DNA from: Coniochaeta sp. PMI_546
Lineage: Eukaryota > Ascomycota > Sordariomycetes > Coniochaetales > Coniochaetaceae
Direction of reading: 5' to 3'
Length of the DNA stretch: 64,000 nt
NCBI GenBank assembly: GCA_021432605.1
Contig: MU271150.1
Span: forward strand, 744,001-808,000
Below the pieces are notes generated by a model. That model saw only the letters and a list, made by a program, of their open reading frames with translations. It was not told the origin of the DNA and searched no databases. Below, piece by piece: positions 10,735 through 21,242 of this stretch (positions within the stretch are counted from its first letter, which is position 1; every line of letters begins with the position of its first letter). The position numbers were made by a program, and so were the translations under genes.

Positions 10735-11112
10735 ATGAGACTCACCAGCCGGCTTCTGCAATCCTGCCGCATCACATTGTTCACTCGTGAGACCTGTGGA
10801 CTCTGCACTCAAGCCAAGTCTGTCCTGTCCGATGTCTGGGATACCCGGCCCTTCCAGTACAAGGAGGTCGACATCATGAAGCCCGAAGCCAAGGGATGGC
10901 GAGATATCTACGACTTTGACGTGCCTGTGGTGAGTTACGTCGTATTATGCTCGGACTGTGAGTGCATCCTGCTGAACAGTGGTCAGATTCACATCAGCAA
11001 AGCAAAGTCGCCGGAAGAAGATCCGATCCAATCATCAAAAGCTATCAAGTTGATGCATCGCTTCACGCCAGAAGAAGTGAAAGCGAAGATGGATGCGGCT
11101 GAGAATCTATAG
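10735..11112 (+). CDS. Glutaredoxin-like small thiol protein (C5orf63/YDR286C type)
   Basis: Two exons, 10735-10929 and 10987-11112, giving 106 residues. The N-terminus MRLTSRLLQS leads into RITLFTRETCGLCTQAK, with a CxxC active site at Cys21 and Cys24. A DVPVIHIS strand follows, where the Pro is the cis-proline expected in thioredoxin folds. Members of this group are small glutaredoxin-like proteins of poorly defined function. The basic, Ser-containing N-terminus could be a short mitochondrial signal, which is inference. The 57-bp intron has a GTGAGT donor and a CAG acceptor, is divisible by three and has no in-frame stop, so unspliced RNA would also be translatable (see findings). Confidence 0.85.
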   Translation: MRLTSRLLQSCRITLFTRETCGLCTQAKSVLSDVWDTRPFQYKEVDIMKPEAKGWRDIYDFDVPVVSYVVLCSDCECILLNSGQIHISKAKSPEEDPIQSSKAIKLMHRFTPEEVKAKMDAAENL

Positions 11113-11182
11113 AGAGCGTGATCCATTATCGACCCCGGCCCAACGTCTCAACATTAGTTGAACCCAGGGAGGGCTATCATGC

Positions 11183-12340
11183 TCAATAGGACCCAGCTGC
11201 CTGTGGTTTCGCCTGGCCTTTCGCTATGGCGAGTGTGTCGGCCAGCACAGCCTGTAAAGCTGTGATATCCGTCGCAACGTGGATCATATGGTATCCCATA
11301 TCAGCAAAGTACTTGGCCTGTTCTCCGCTGGTACAATAGATCCCCGCTCTCTTGTCCGCTTTCTTCGTCGCCTCAAGAACCTTTCTGATGGCGTCTTCCA
11401 GTTCCGGATCAATGATGCCGTTGATGACCGGATGCCCGATGTTATTGCCTAGGTCGAACGGTCCGACGAATAGCACGTCCACCAGTGGTGCTATTTCGTC
11501 AACAACGTTCAGCGCCTCCTGAGTCTCGATCTGGACCATGGTCAATAGGCTGGAGTTGGCTTGTTGGAGATACTCGGTCATTGTCGGCATAGGGTCGAAG
11601 TTCTGCATTGAAAAGGGGGACCCGAATCCACGTTGTCCCTCCGGAGGGAATTTGGAGTTGCGTACTATGCCCTTGACCTCCTCGGCCGTTCGTATGAGGG
11701 GGACAAGTATCTGGGCGCAGTTAGAATTGCATGTACGATCCATTGGTGTTGTGAAGGTCTTACACCATGAGCACCACTGTCAAGTGCACCTGGTAAACTG
11801 TGAGCGCTGGTTCGACCAAGTGTGTGGCAACTGGCTTACGCTTTATCATCCAAGATTGCATGTCCGGTATCCTCACAATCGGGGAGACGCCAACGGCCGC
11901 GATTGCTGACACCGCCTCGTGCATTGATCTGTCTGTCAGGCTGTCAGTTACCGTGTCCCCAGAAAGACAAGAGAACTACGTCTTCCAGCGAAATTGACCA
12001 GAACATCCTCACCGTCCATGCATCCGTGTTCACAGTCGACCATGACCCAGTCAGCACCTGCTCTTGCAAGTGCTCGGCTTATGTTGGCTCCTGGTAACAT
12101 TTGCCAGAATCCCATGGCCGGCCCCTTGTTCTCAGTAAAGACCTTCTTCAGCCTGTTGGCCTGTATCATCTTGGTCTCCACTGCCATCGCGAAGCTTCTG
12201 CGGGCCTGGCCGAGTGCAGGGGATGTGAAAGTCAGATAAGGATTACAAGCGCCCAAACGACCCGAAAAGGAGGAAACAATGCGGAAAGACGACGAGGGAG
12301 ACATTGTGTCGTCAACCGGCTTTATAAGAGAGAGCGACAC
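11183..12340 (-). CDS. HpcH/HpaI family aldolase, probable mitochondrial
   Basis: Four exons: 12340-12013, 11932-11840, 11789-11764 and 11710-11183, giving 324 residues. The third exon is only 26 nt. After a basic, Ser-rich N-terminus (to about ARRSFAMAVE, residue 55) that resembles a mitochondrial presequence, the domain shows GFWQMLPGANISRALA, GADWVMVDCEHG (metal/base region around Glu104 and His105), GAHGILVPLIRTAEEV, MVQIETQEAL (metal-binding Glu) and VDVLFVGPFDLGNNIG. These are hallmarks of class II pyruvate-type aldolases acting on 2-keto-3-deoxy sugar acids or 4-hydroxy-2-oxo-acids. The exact substrate cannot be told from sequence. An internal ATG at residue 13 would keep the presequence. 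The ends converge with the glutaredoxin-like gene. Confidence 0.88.
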
Positions 12341-14071
12341 GGTCCACTTCCCCGGGTTCGGACGTGACCAGTGAGATTCAGAGTCGGATCACGGTCCGGT
12401 CTGGAAGCGCGCTAAGCACGGAATGTGTCAATGGACGACCGCTTAGTGCCCTTACTGCCTCCTGCAAGAGACCTGCGGACAGTCAATGACAGCGTACATC
12501 TGCCACATAATAAGTACAAACCTTGGAAAGAGCACGCGAGGTCGGGCTGGGCGACTACCCCCACTATGATACCAGGGGTACGGACGCCGGTGTCGTCCGC
12601 TGGAGTGCGGGGTTGTCCGGAGTTCTCTCCAGCTTCACTCTCACTCGTTCCAGGGACAAATGCAAACGGTAGAAACATGATCTGAGAGCGCCACAAGTAG
12701 ATCGATATCTGGGCTATTTACTTGACTATCGACATGACGTATCGACTTGTTGCCAAAGAACGGCCCTGTACTCGGATAGTTAGAAGTCAGGTTCGAGGGA
12801 AGGGAGCCAAATTTATTGCCAGTGAAACTCCACAGTACAACAACTGGGAAGTTATCATATCATCTTTGATCTCCAATCCTGCTCCTACTTGATATACACG
12901 TCGTCTCGGATGCGGACGGGGGCGCTGAGCCTTATGAGCTTTGCCATGCAGGCTATCGTCTTCTTCGTCCTCGCCATTACGTGGGCTGGGCAGTGATCGT
13001 CTCTTGGGTTACGTTCGCCCTTATACAATTTCTGCTACACCTGCTGAAGGCGCGGTACCAGCTGGTATGCTTCGTGCCCGTTCACAATGCTGCCTTTGCG
13101 GATGCGCAAGGGGTCTTGCTCTGGCTAATGGTGAGGCACGGACGTATCCATAAGATGGCTGCTGGCGAGACGGAACCTTTATTAAGCGTTGGAAAATCAG
13201 CCTCGAGACTGTCAACATCGCATCTTGTGACTGGAACAGGTGCCATACCACAAGGTACTACTAGATGATGAACATCAGGAAAGTATTTAAGACCGTCGTC
13301 AGCGCTGCAACGTAAGATGACACATCGCTGCTACAAGTAGCCATAGCGGTCAGCTTCGAACCTGATCTCACTGTTGTTGATAGCTCGAAGTGTAGAGGTA
13401 GACCGAGTGTCAAAAGGGCTGGCATACAAGAAACAAGCAGACATAAGTACGAGCGGCGTTCTTCCCGATTCACTTGCCCGTGTCAATCTCCAATCTCGTC
13501 GGCCAGCTCTGAGCCTCGAACGGATTTGACTTGCATTGCAAGCAAGCTGCTTCGTGAGTTTCTCAGAATCAGAGGTGACAACGAAGTTTCTTGCGAAGAC
13601 TCTGGACGTCCTCGTGACAAGCTTCAATGCATGGAGATGGGGCTAGCTCAAGATAAATACGAATTGGAACCGGCATCGCTCAAAAGAGCAACTCCGCATA
13701 GGATTCTAGACTTTCTTTTGCTGTGGTATAACAACTGTCCGGCGGAGCTAATCGAATACCGGCCCTTCCAATTGGCCAGGACATGGGCAATACCGCGAGC
13801 CCAGTACCGAAAAGGCGTGTTCCACAATCCTGACGTACTACTAGAGCCTACTCAGAAGGCTAAGGTAGTCTGCCCTGAGAGTCTGGAGTCATACTCGCGA
13901 TAATTCAAAGGGCGCCGTTGAGTTTGTCAGCCTTCTGCTGCTGCTGATACCGCCCGCAGCGAGCGGAGGTGATGGTGCCTACTTTTATAAGATAACTTCG
14001 CATCCCTATCATCTCGACATCATTGAAGACGATATTTCACTTACACGGCCAGATACCAGAGATCCCGATAA
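12341..14071. other. Long divergent intergenic region, no supported gene
   Basis: About 1.7 kb lie between the aldolase start (-) and the MFS transporter start (+). Open frames of up to 125 codons exist (for example 13526-13903) but show no recognisable domain and have weak start contexts. A short hydrophobic ATG frame near 12950 stops after about 16 codons. I see no gene I can support. Confidence 0.45.
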
Positions 14072-15744
14072 ATGGTCCGCGACGACCGGGCCGCCAATGC
14101 TCAACCCACCAATCTCACTCCTCGTACCGTCGTCAACATGGCATCTGCGTACATCACAGCCACAGTTCCCCTGTACATCCGGGCGAGCATACTAGCATCA
14201 TGCGTCGCCATGTGCTTCGGGTACGCACTCTTTCTCCCCATCCGGCCCGCTGACCATCCATTCACAATAAACCCTCCAGCTACGACACCGGCATGATCGG
14301 CCCCGTAACGACCATGTCCTCCTTCAAATCCACCTTCGGCGAACTCACCCCAAGCCTGCACGGCACAGTCGTCTCCTCGGTGCTGCTAACCGGCGCCATC
14401 GCGGCAATGGTGGCCGGCATCCTGGCCGACCGCCACGGCAGGACCCGCATCATCGCCATCGGCTCCTTCATCTACGGCATCGGCACGGCCGTCGAGTGCG
14501 GCAGCACCCTCCTCGGCGTCTTCATCCTCGGCCGCCTGATCCAGGGCGTCGGCGAGGGTCTCTTCATCTCCGCCTGCTACGTCCAGGTCAGCGAGATATC
14601 GCCCACGCGGGTCAGGGGCATCATGACCTCCATCCCGCAGGTGGGCGTCTCGTTCGGGCTCGTAATCGGCTACTTCGTCTGCTACGGCACGAGCCGCATC
14701 GAGGACTCGTCCCTGTCCTGGCGGCTGCCGCTCGCCCTGGCGAGCTTCTTCGGCTTCGCCTTCAGCGCCACGACGCTGCTGATCCCCAACTCGCCGAGGT
14801 GGCTGCTCGCCCAGGGACGGGTGGACGAGGCGCGCACCATCATCGCGCAGCTGGGGCTCGGCGAGGACGAGCAGAGGGAGCTGCTGGAGCAGAGCTCCTC
14901 CGGGCTGGAGCACCCGCCCGACCTGAGCTTCGCGGCCAGTCTGAAGGCCACGTTTGCCGACTTCCGCGAGGCGTTCAGCGCGCCGTTCAGGGGACGCACG
15001 GCGTTTGGGTGTTTTATCATGGGCATGCAGCAGTTCAGCGGCATCGACGGCGTGCTGTACTACGCGCCAATACTCTTCGCGCAGGCCGGGCTGTCGAGCG
15101 AGCAGGCGAGTTTTCTGGCCTCTGGTGTCTCGGCGCTGGTGATGCTTGTCGTGGTTGTGCCGGCCACGCTGCTTGCGGACCATTGGGGGCGGCGGACGTC
15201 GAGTCTGCTCGGCGGGTCCCTCATTACGTTCCTCATGCTGCTTATGGGGAGTCTGTATGCGGCGGGCGAGGTGCATGCTGATTCCGGCGCGGGGAGGTGG
15301 GTGGTGATTGTGTGTATCTACCTGTTTGCTGTCGTCTTTGTTGGCACATGGGCGATCTCGTTTAGGACTTTCTTGGTCGAGAGCATGCCGAGGAAGACGA
15401 GGAGCAGCGCGAGTAGCCTGGCGCAGAGTGCGAACTGGGTATGTTTTACCGCGCCACTATTTCGAGGGTACCACCGCTGACATGGTTATTTACAGACTGC
15501 CAACTTCATCGTGGCGCTGACGACTCCGGCGCTGATTGCGTCATCAAGCTTCGGTGCGTACTACTTCTTCGCCGGATGCACGCTCTTCTGCACCATTTTT
15601 GTTGCACTGTTTATGCAAGAGACGAGGGGTCATAGTCTGGAAGCTATCGAGCAGAGGTTCATCGAAAGCAGTGCCAGATCTACTGGTAGGTGGTCTGTAG
15701 AGGGCTTCAAGCTGAGGAGAGTCCGAGTTGCCCAAAGTGCTTGA
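14072..15744 (+). CDS. MFS sugar-transporter-family permease
   Basis: Three exons: 14072-14220, 14280-15438 and 15496-15744, giving 518 residues with about 12 hydrophobic helices. Family signatures seen: GYDTGMIGP in helix 1, a DRHGRTR loop after helix 2, GRLIQGVGEG, RVRG, a PNSPRWLL loop in place of the usual PESPRWL, a QQFSGIDGVLYYAP motif in place of the usual QQxSGINxxxYY, DHWGRRTS, and QETRGHSLEAIEQ near the C-terminus (usual form PETKGxSLEE). It should be a plasma-membrane proton symporter for a sugar or related polyol. The two signature changes suggest a non-glucose substrate, which is inference. Exon 2 is strongly GC-rich at third positions and produces long antisense open frames. Confidence 0.9.
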
Positions 15745-16149
15745 TCTTATGGTCAGTATCCCCTAGAAGAAACGTTAGATTTGGTACAGCACAGCAAGGC
15801 TAGCATCTATGTTATTGTTTTTATGTCTGCTGGATCCGTGCAAACACTCGTGTAAACTCCCGGGCATAGAGGCTGAAAGCTTGTATGCTTATATCGAGTA
15901 CGGCCGTAGATATTGATGTAACCGGATTAGCGTTTACCTCCAAGCTGTTGGCCCAAGCTCTTTTGAAGTCATTCGAGATCTTTCAAGACAAACACCACGA
16001 TTCTTTTATGTTTGCTTTCCTGTGCCGACGTTGACACAAGTTGGCCGCCTACCCCGCGAATGACCGGATTCTCTTTACTGAGGTTAATCTGATCGGCTCT
16101 CCTGCAAGTATCCTTGTGCTTGGGGTTTCCGCTCGCTTCCTTCGTCACG
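15745..16149. other. Short intergenic region
   Basis: About 400 bp hold the 3' flank of the transporter and the leader of LSM8. No other signal is seen. Confidence 0.5.
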
Positions 16150-16576
16150 ATGTCTGGTCTCAATCCGTATCTGGAGAGTATGTTTGTCCAGCTGTGGCGC
16201 GCTTGGTGACCGAAGCAGCTCCTCTAACGCGTTAGACAGAGAAGATATGTGTCATCACGGCTGATGGACGTACCCTGGTCGGGAAGCTTGTGTCATGCGA
16301 CAATCAGACAAACCTGGTATGTTGGATCTGGGTATTTGCTTTCTTGCCTGCGTTACCTTTGCTTACACACCTGCCTCGTAGGTCCTCCAGTCAACTATTG
16401 AGCGAATAATCCGCGACCCAGACGATCCCGAGCCATCAGCCGAGGAGCCTCTCGGTCTCTACATTGTGCGGGGAGACAATGTGTGCACTGTCGGCTTAGT
16501 AGACGAGGACCTCGACGATAGCATAGACTGGACCAAGGTCAAGGGCGCGGCAATAGGAGGAACAAAGCACTCATGA
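16150..16576 (+). CDS. lsm8: U6 snRNA-associated Sm-like protein LSm8
   Basis: Three exons: 16150-16177 (28 nt), 16240-16316 and 16382-16576, giving 99 residues, the usual length. Sm1 is seen as YLEKKICVITADGRTLVGKL followed by VSCDNQTNLVL. Sm2 is seen as LGLYIVRGDNVCTVGLVDED; the LYIVRGDNV form with a following Glu/Asp-rich stretch is characteristic of LSm8 rather than LSm1. LSm8 assembles with LSm2-7 in the nucleus, binds the 3' oligo-U of U6 snRNA and is needed for splicing. Acidic DDPDPE-like residues between the Sm motifs form an extended loop. The tail GAAIGGTKHS is short and unremarkable. The start lies in a tiny first exon, typical of Sm genes in filamentous fungi. Confidence 0.93.
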
Positions 16577-16880
16577 GAAGAAATTCACAGGAGCAAGCAT
16601 GCAGATGACCTATTGAAAGGACCGCGGGAAGCCCTGAACTAGCGCCACGTGGGATGTGAGCACAAGCATTTGGATCGCATAGGAAAATCCATTCGCACAT
16701 TTGGTAGGAGGGATGGGCGTTGGGCAAATATGTGCGCTGGCTATACACAGGGTATGCTATCTACGCTTTACTGCCCGTCAAGTTCTATCTTGTTGCTAAC
16801 GCGAAACGCAAGAGAGCTGGGATTCCGCTTGAACCAATTCGGTAGCCAAGATACCCAAAAATTTGAAGTCCAAAAATAAC
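16577..16880. other. Short convergent intergenic region
   Basis: 304 bp lie between the 3' ends of LSM8 (+) and the nucleoside hydrolase (-). Nothing else is seen. Confidence 0.5.
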
Positions 16881-18384
16881 CTATCCAAAAATCCTCTTCA
16901 TCAAGTCCTGCGGAAAGAGTTCCGTGCCAGGCGATTCGAGCATCCTATTGACCCTGTTCCCCCTCTTAGCGCTCAGCCAGCCGAAATGGTCGCCCGGGCG
17001 GTTGTTGTCGAAGGTGACGGCGTCCAAAGGATCGTCAGGGTTGATCTTGATGGCTGGGTCCTCGATCTCATCCTCCCTGGCGATTGCGCGGCGGTCGATA
17101 ACGTGCATTCCCCTGGTCCACTGACCAGAGGTCTCGATACGGATGTCCTCAGGTCTAGAGACAGCCTTCCACGCCGGATCGTCTCGCTTCAACATATACC
17201 ATAGGCAAAGTGGATCATGCAGCGAGAGACCGGCTTCGCTACCATCACCGACGATGGAGTCGATCTTGTCAAAGGTACGTAGGATGAAGGTGCCGGTCCA
17301 TTGGGCCAATGGGCTTCCAGCAGCCTTGTGCTTCTCGATTTCCTTGGTGAATGCATTCCGTCGCAGCTCGTGCGGCGTGGTGATGTCGAGCGGGAAGAGG
17401 GTCAGTTTCAGCCGGCGCGAGAGCTTGGCCGGGTAGGGAGGCAGAGTTGACATGCTGCTGGGCACAGGCGGCATCGTCGATGCCGGAGTCGGCGACGTCA
17501 GTGCAAAAACCCTGGCCGCTGCCACGGCGTCGGCGTACGTGTTGAACTCAGCGCAGGGGGTGATGTTGCCCGAAGTGTGCACTGCGCCGCCCATCACCAC
17601 TAGCTCCTTGACGCGTAGGAAGGTCTCTGGATCCTCAGAGGCGGCTAAGGCGACATTGGTCATAGGTCCCAGCACTACGATTGTAACGCTGTCTTCTGGC
17701 TCCTCCTTCAGGATGCGAAGGATTTCCTTATGAGCAACTGTCTTGGATGGCGTGAAGTAAGAAGAGTAGCTTGGAGGCTCGGCCGACTGCGTCGGTCCAC
17801 TAGTCGAGTCCAGGAACAGTGACCGCCAGGTATCTGCGGGTGTCAAATGCGGGTGCTAGAACTGGTTAGAGAAATGTGTTCAGCCCTACACTGCGAAGTC
17901 AACCCACCTCCTCGTGAACACCGTGTAGCCCGTCGATGCCATCTGCAGAGTTATCGTTAGTACCGAGAATGGAAACATGCTGAACTAGCCCCTGAACTGG
18001 AGCCACTTACGGAAATGGTCCGCCATCAGTATCTCGTCCTCCAAAGGATGCTCGGCGCCTACAGCGACGATAGGCTTGTAAGCTTCCAACGCTCCGTAGG
18101 TAGCCTTTCCAGCGGACTTCCTCCACTCCATTTCTTTCTCGAGCACATGGAAGAGAGCAACAACATTCCGCAGGCAGTTGTGAAGCTCGACATTGCCGTA
18201 AGTGACAGAGATCAGGAGGACCTCGAGTTCCTCGGGCGAGGCACTCAAGGCCAGGAGCATAGCAATGACATCGTCCACACCTAGTCTCAGTCGTTAGCAG
18301 TGCACGGATGAGCGGTGCTGTGTGACGCCAGCTGCGTGTCTCACCTGGGTCGGTATCTATAATGATGCGGTTTTTGGGAGCCAT
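16881..18384 (-). CDS. Inosine-uridine preferring nucleoside hydrolase
   Basis: Four exons: 18384-18345, 18280-18011, 17942-17908 (35 nt) and 17855-16881, giving 439 residues. The calcium-binding signature is IIIDTDPGVDDVIAML at residues 7-22, split by the first intron. Other family blocks are VTYGN, FHGIDGLHGVHEE, VVLGPMTNVALAAS, LVVMGGAVHTSGN, and EFNTYADA. DPLCLWYML lies near the end, where the last active-site residues reside. These enzymes split the N-glycosidic bond of purine or pyrimidine ribosides for salvage. A Ser/Pro-rich stretch (TSPTPASTMPPVPSS) is inserted after EFNTYADAVAAARVFAL and lengthens the protein beyond the usual 310-340 residues. Substrate preference (uridine versus purine) is not decided by the sequence. 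Confidence 0.9.
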
Positions 18385-19901
18385 GATTATTCCGGTATAT
18401 GGATGTAAGTGTGAGTATAGCTACAGCAATCGATATAATGATGATCTTCTTGGGATGCTTCTGGCAAAGAGCTAAGATATATATTGAAGGATTCCAAGAT
18501 AGAGAACAGGTTCTACTCAAACCAGCAACGTCAAGCCGTGAGTCGCTCGTTCGCCTGACTGTGGCAGGTACAATGAGCCCCATTTCCTCTTCGCAGTCCG
18601 GACCATCTTCGGAGCGGCGGCTTACGGCGGCAGGAGGGTTCAGGTTTGGTGGAGACCTCCGATCATGACTTGTCCCAGAAGGGAAACTACTTCAACGTCA
18701 ATAGACGCGTGGACGAATACATGGTTTGCTTCGGTGTGACAGAGCAACCAACCTCTTCAGTGCTATATCATGACAAGCACAGCGAGGGTTGTTATGAGAG
18801 CGAGCCTCTCCTAGAGGTAGTCAGTCGTTTACGTGAGCAGTCTTGCGCGCAGTGGAGCCCCCAGGGACTGGGCATACACGATTAGTTGCGGCCAAGATGA
18901 GACAACTTGTGCGAGATTGGCAGTGGTATATTGCAGTTCAGCTCGTTAGGTCCAGATGCTCTAACGCAAAGTGGGACTTCTATTTGTTGAAGAAACTGAC
19001 AGAGCCGCGCCATTCATATGAAGCTAGTTCTTTGCCGGCTTCATTGGTGTGGTAAACGATGGCCGAGACTTTTATATCGAAGCCACAGGGTGTGGACTTG
19101 AGCCATCAGACATTGAGATACCTTATGATGCAATCACTAGTGCTTGCGAAGTATGTGCCTATCATCCCAAATTGACCGAACACATCGACCCTACAGTGTA
19201 TTCTGTCGTATACCTGACTTGTCTTTCACTTCCAGGGATTGACACCCGCAAAACATACTGTGGTAAGGCGGTAAAGTGTGAATGCTGAGCATTAAAACTG
19301 CCATCGTTATGAAGAGTGAAGCCAGTTTCGAATCCTAAAATCACTTCTCATTGGTTCGCTCCGCCTAACTCTCCTGAGAACGTGCCCCGCAACACCACCA
19401 GGGGTAAAGTTCGCAGGGGGGAAATTGTCCGCAAGATGGAGACAGTAACTGTGGTAGTAATAACGCGGCATCTCTGGTCCGAGTGTCTTCGGCCGCGTGG
19501 AGACACCTTTGGTGCACCAGAACGGAAAGTCGACCTTGCTGAAGCCACCTGTTATTTGACGCCGCCAAAAATTAATTGAGATTAAGGGAAAGCAGCACCT
19601 TTCCGTCTTTCTTCCGTATTGAAAGGACAGCTTCAAGTTGAAGTTTGGATCAATCCATCATCGCTCTGTTCAAACTTCAACTGAACTTATCATTTCAAAA
19701 AAGCCACTTCCCTAGTCGGGCAGCTCGTTGCACTGTCGCAAGTTGAACCTCAGATATCCGCGAGTCGTCAAAGCTTGTGATTAAGCTTGTCTCCGTCATT
19801 CGAATCCCACTTCCACTTCCACCCCTTCGACATTCCTCATCGTCAACCATCTCCCCGCATAACACCCGCGACTCAATTCACTCAGCCCCGCATCCATCAT
19901 C
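18385..19901. promoter_or_regulatory. Long divergent intergenic region
   Basis: About 1.5 kb lie between the nucleoside hydrolase (-) and the membrane-anchored protein gene (+). The last 150 bp before the downstream gene are pyrimidine-rich (CCACTTCCACTTCCACC), as in many fungal leaders. Open frames of up to about 110 codons have no recognisable features. Confidence 0.45.
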
Positions 19902-21242
19902 ATGGGCGCCTCCTTGTCGACCCTCGGCGGATGGACCATCGTCCTCTGCATCGCCGGCTACTATGCCTTCCGATACCTGGACGGTGGCAAGAAGCGTGAG
20001 ATAGCTCGAGCCGCAGCCCAGCAAAAGAAGCGTCTGGAGGATCGATACGCTCCGCCGAACCAGAAGGAGAACAAAGCCAAGGCAAAGCGGCAACGTGGAG
20101 AGTCCAATGCCAAGGAGGTTGAGAAGTCGGACAAATCGAGCAAACCGAAGCAACGGCCTGCCACCCAGCAGCCTTTGGCCACTGCAACCAACCAGAATGC
20201 AGGTTATAGCTCTGATGATGGTGCCGATAATCGAGAATTTGCCAAGCAGCTGGCCAGTATCAAGCAAGGTACCAGCTTTACCGGTCCGAAGAAGGGCGAG
20301 GAAAAGAAGGCGAAGTCTGTGAAGCAGTCTCGCGCACAGGAGACCGACACCACTCCCCAGGCCACGGCCAAGGTTTCGGCACCGTCCTCGACCACCGGAG
20401 CTGATGCGGACGACGATCAATCCCCCATCGCTTCGCCCGAGTTTACACCTGTCAACTCTCGTGACGTCAGCGATATGCTCGAGCAACCGACCAGCTCCGG
20501 CCCCTCTGTCCTTCGATTGACCGACACTGACAAGGCTGTCAAGCCGAACAACAAAAAGACAAAGGCCCCTGAGACCAAGGAGACCAAGAAGCAACGCCAG
20601 AACAGGCAAAAGGCGGAGGCCGCACGACTTCTTCGGGAGGCGGAAGAGGCCGAGCGGAAAGTGAAGATGGAGCAGCAGCGCCGTACTGCTAGAATAGCGG
20701 AAGGCCGGGCTGCGAAGGACGGCTCTGCTTTCACCAATGCGGCTGCGCCGAAGAATAACGCATGGGCTGCCAATGGCACCAATGGTGCCTCGAGCATCGG
20801 TGCCAGCGAGTTCGTTCCTGTCCAGCCTCTGGACACCTTTGACACGGCCAACCAGACAGACGCCTCCAAGGCCTCGGCTCCATCCGTCGGCAAGTCTTCG
20901 GACAACTGGGTTTCCTCGCTTCCATCAGAGGAAGAGCAGCTGTCACTACTTCAGGACGAGGACAACTGGAACACCGTCACATCCAAGAAGGCTCGCCGTA
21001 AGACCAAGGAGAATATCACGAGCGATAGCAACAGTGTCAGTAACGATACTTCGAGCGTTACATCGAGCGTCCACAAGCCTCAGAAGGTCGCACCTGTCAC
21101 TCAGCAACCCGTCGCTCCCGCCGCGCAGACAAAGCCGCAGGCCGCCCGCGCCAATGGCCGACCATCGACCTTCGCGCAGCAATCTTCCTTCGCCGCGCTC
21201 AGCAATGACGACGAGGAGCAAGAGCAGGAGTGGGACGTTTAA
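19902..21242 (+). CDS. N-terminally membrane-anchored, charged fungal protein, function unknown
   Basis: Single exon, 446 residues. The N-terminus MGASLSTLGGWTIVLCIAGY is one hydrophobic anchor (about residues 7-25), followed at once by a very basic helix (KKREIARAAAQQKKRLEDRY). Most of the rest is low-complexity, rich in Lys, Ala, Ser, Thr and Gln, with a coiled-coil-like block (about 225-270: ETKKQRQNRQKAEAARLLRE). A more conserved-looking patch lies around residues 331-370 (DNWVSSLPSEEEQLSLL, EDNWNTVTSKKARR). The acidic end reads EEQEQEWDV. The layout suggests an ER- or nuclear-envelope-anchored protein with a long cytosolic tail. I do not recognise a named family, and localisation is inference. 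Confidence 0.8.
   Translation: MGASLSTLGGWTIVLCIAGYYAFRYLDGGKKREIARAAAQQKKRLEDRYAPPNQKENKAKAKRQRGESNAKEVEKSDKSSKPKQRPATQQPLATATNQNAGYSSDDGADNREFAKQLASIKQGTSFTGPKKGEEKKAKSVKQSRAQETDTTPQATAKVSAPSSTTGADADDDQSPIASPEFTPVNSRDVSDMLEQPTSSGPSVLRLTDTDKAVKPNNKKTKAPETKETKKQRQNRQKAEAARLLREAEEAERKVKMEQQRRTARIAEGRAAKDGSAFTNAAAPKNNAWAANGTNGASSIGASEFVPVQPLDTFDTANQTDASKASAPSVGKSSDNWVSSLPSEEEQLSLLQDEDNWNTVTSKKARRKTKENITSDSNSVSNDTSSVTSSVHKPQKVAPVTQQPVAPAAQTKPQAARANGRPSTFAQQSSFAALSNDDEEQEQEWDV

Noticed and set aside
13526-13903. 125-codon frame in the aldolase-MFS intergenic region
   Set aside because: No domain, signal or splice partner; length is within what chance allows in 1.7 kb. It remains possible as a relic.
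14386-15276. 296-codon open frame opposite the MFS transporter
   Set aside because: High third-position GC in the transporter gene removes antisense stops; the translation is Arg/Ala/Glu-rich and has no membrane or domain pattern.
14496-15281. 261-codon frame in another phase inside the MFS transporter
   Set aside because: It overlaps the recognised transporter on the same strand, is Arg/His/Pro-rich and results from the same GC bias.
19878-20609. 243-codon Leu/Arg-rich frame opposite the membrane-anchored protein
   Set aside because: It is antisense to a Lys/Gln-rich coding sequence, which naturally gives Leu/Phe-rich mirrors; it has no start context or family.
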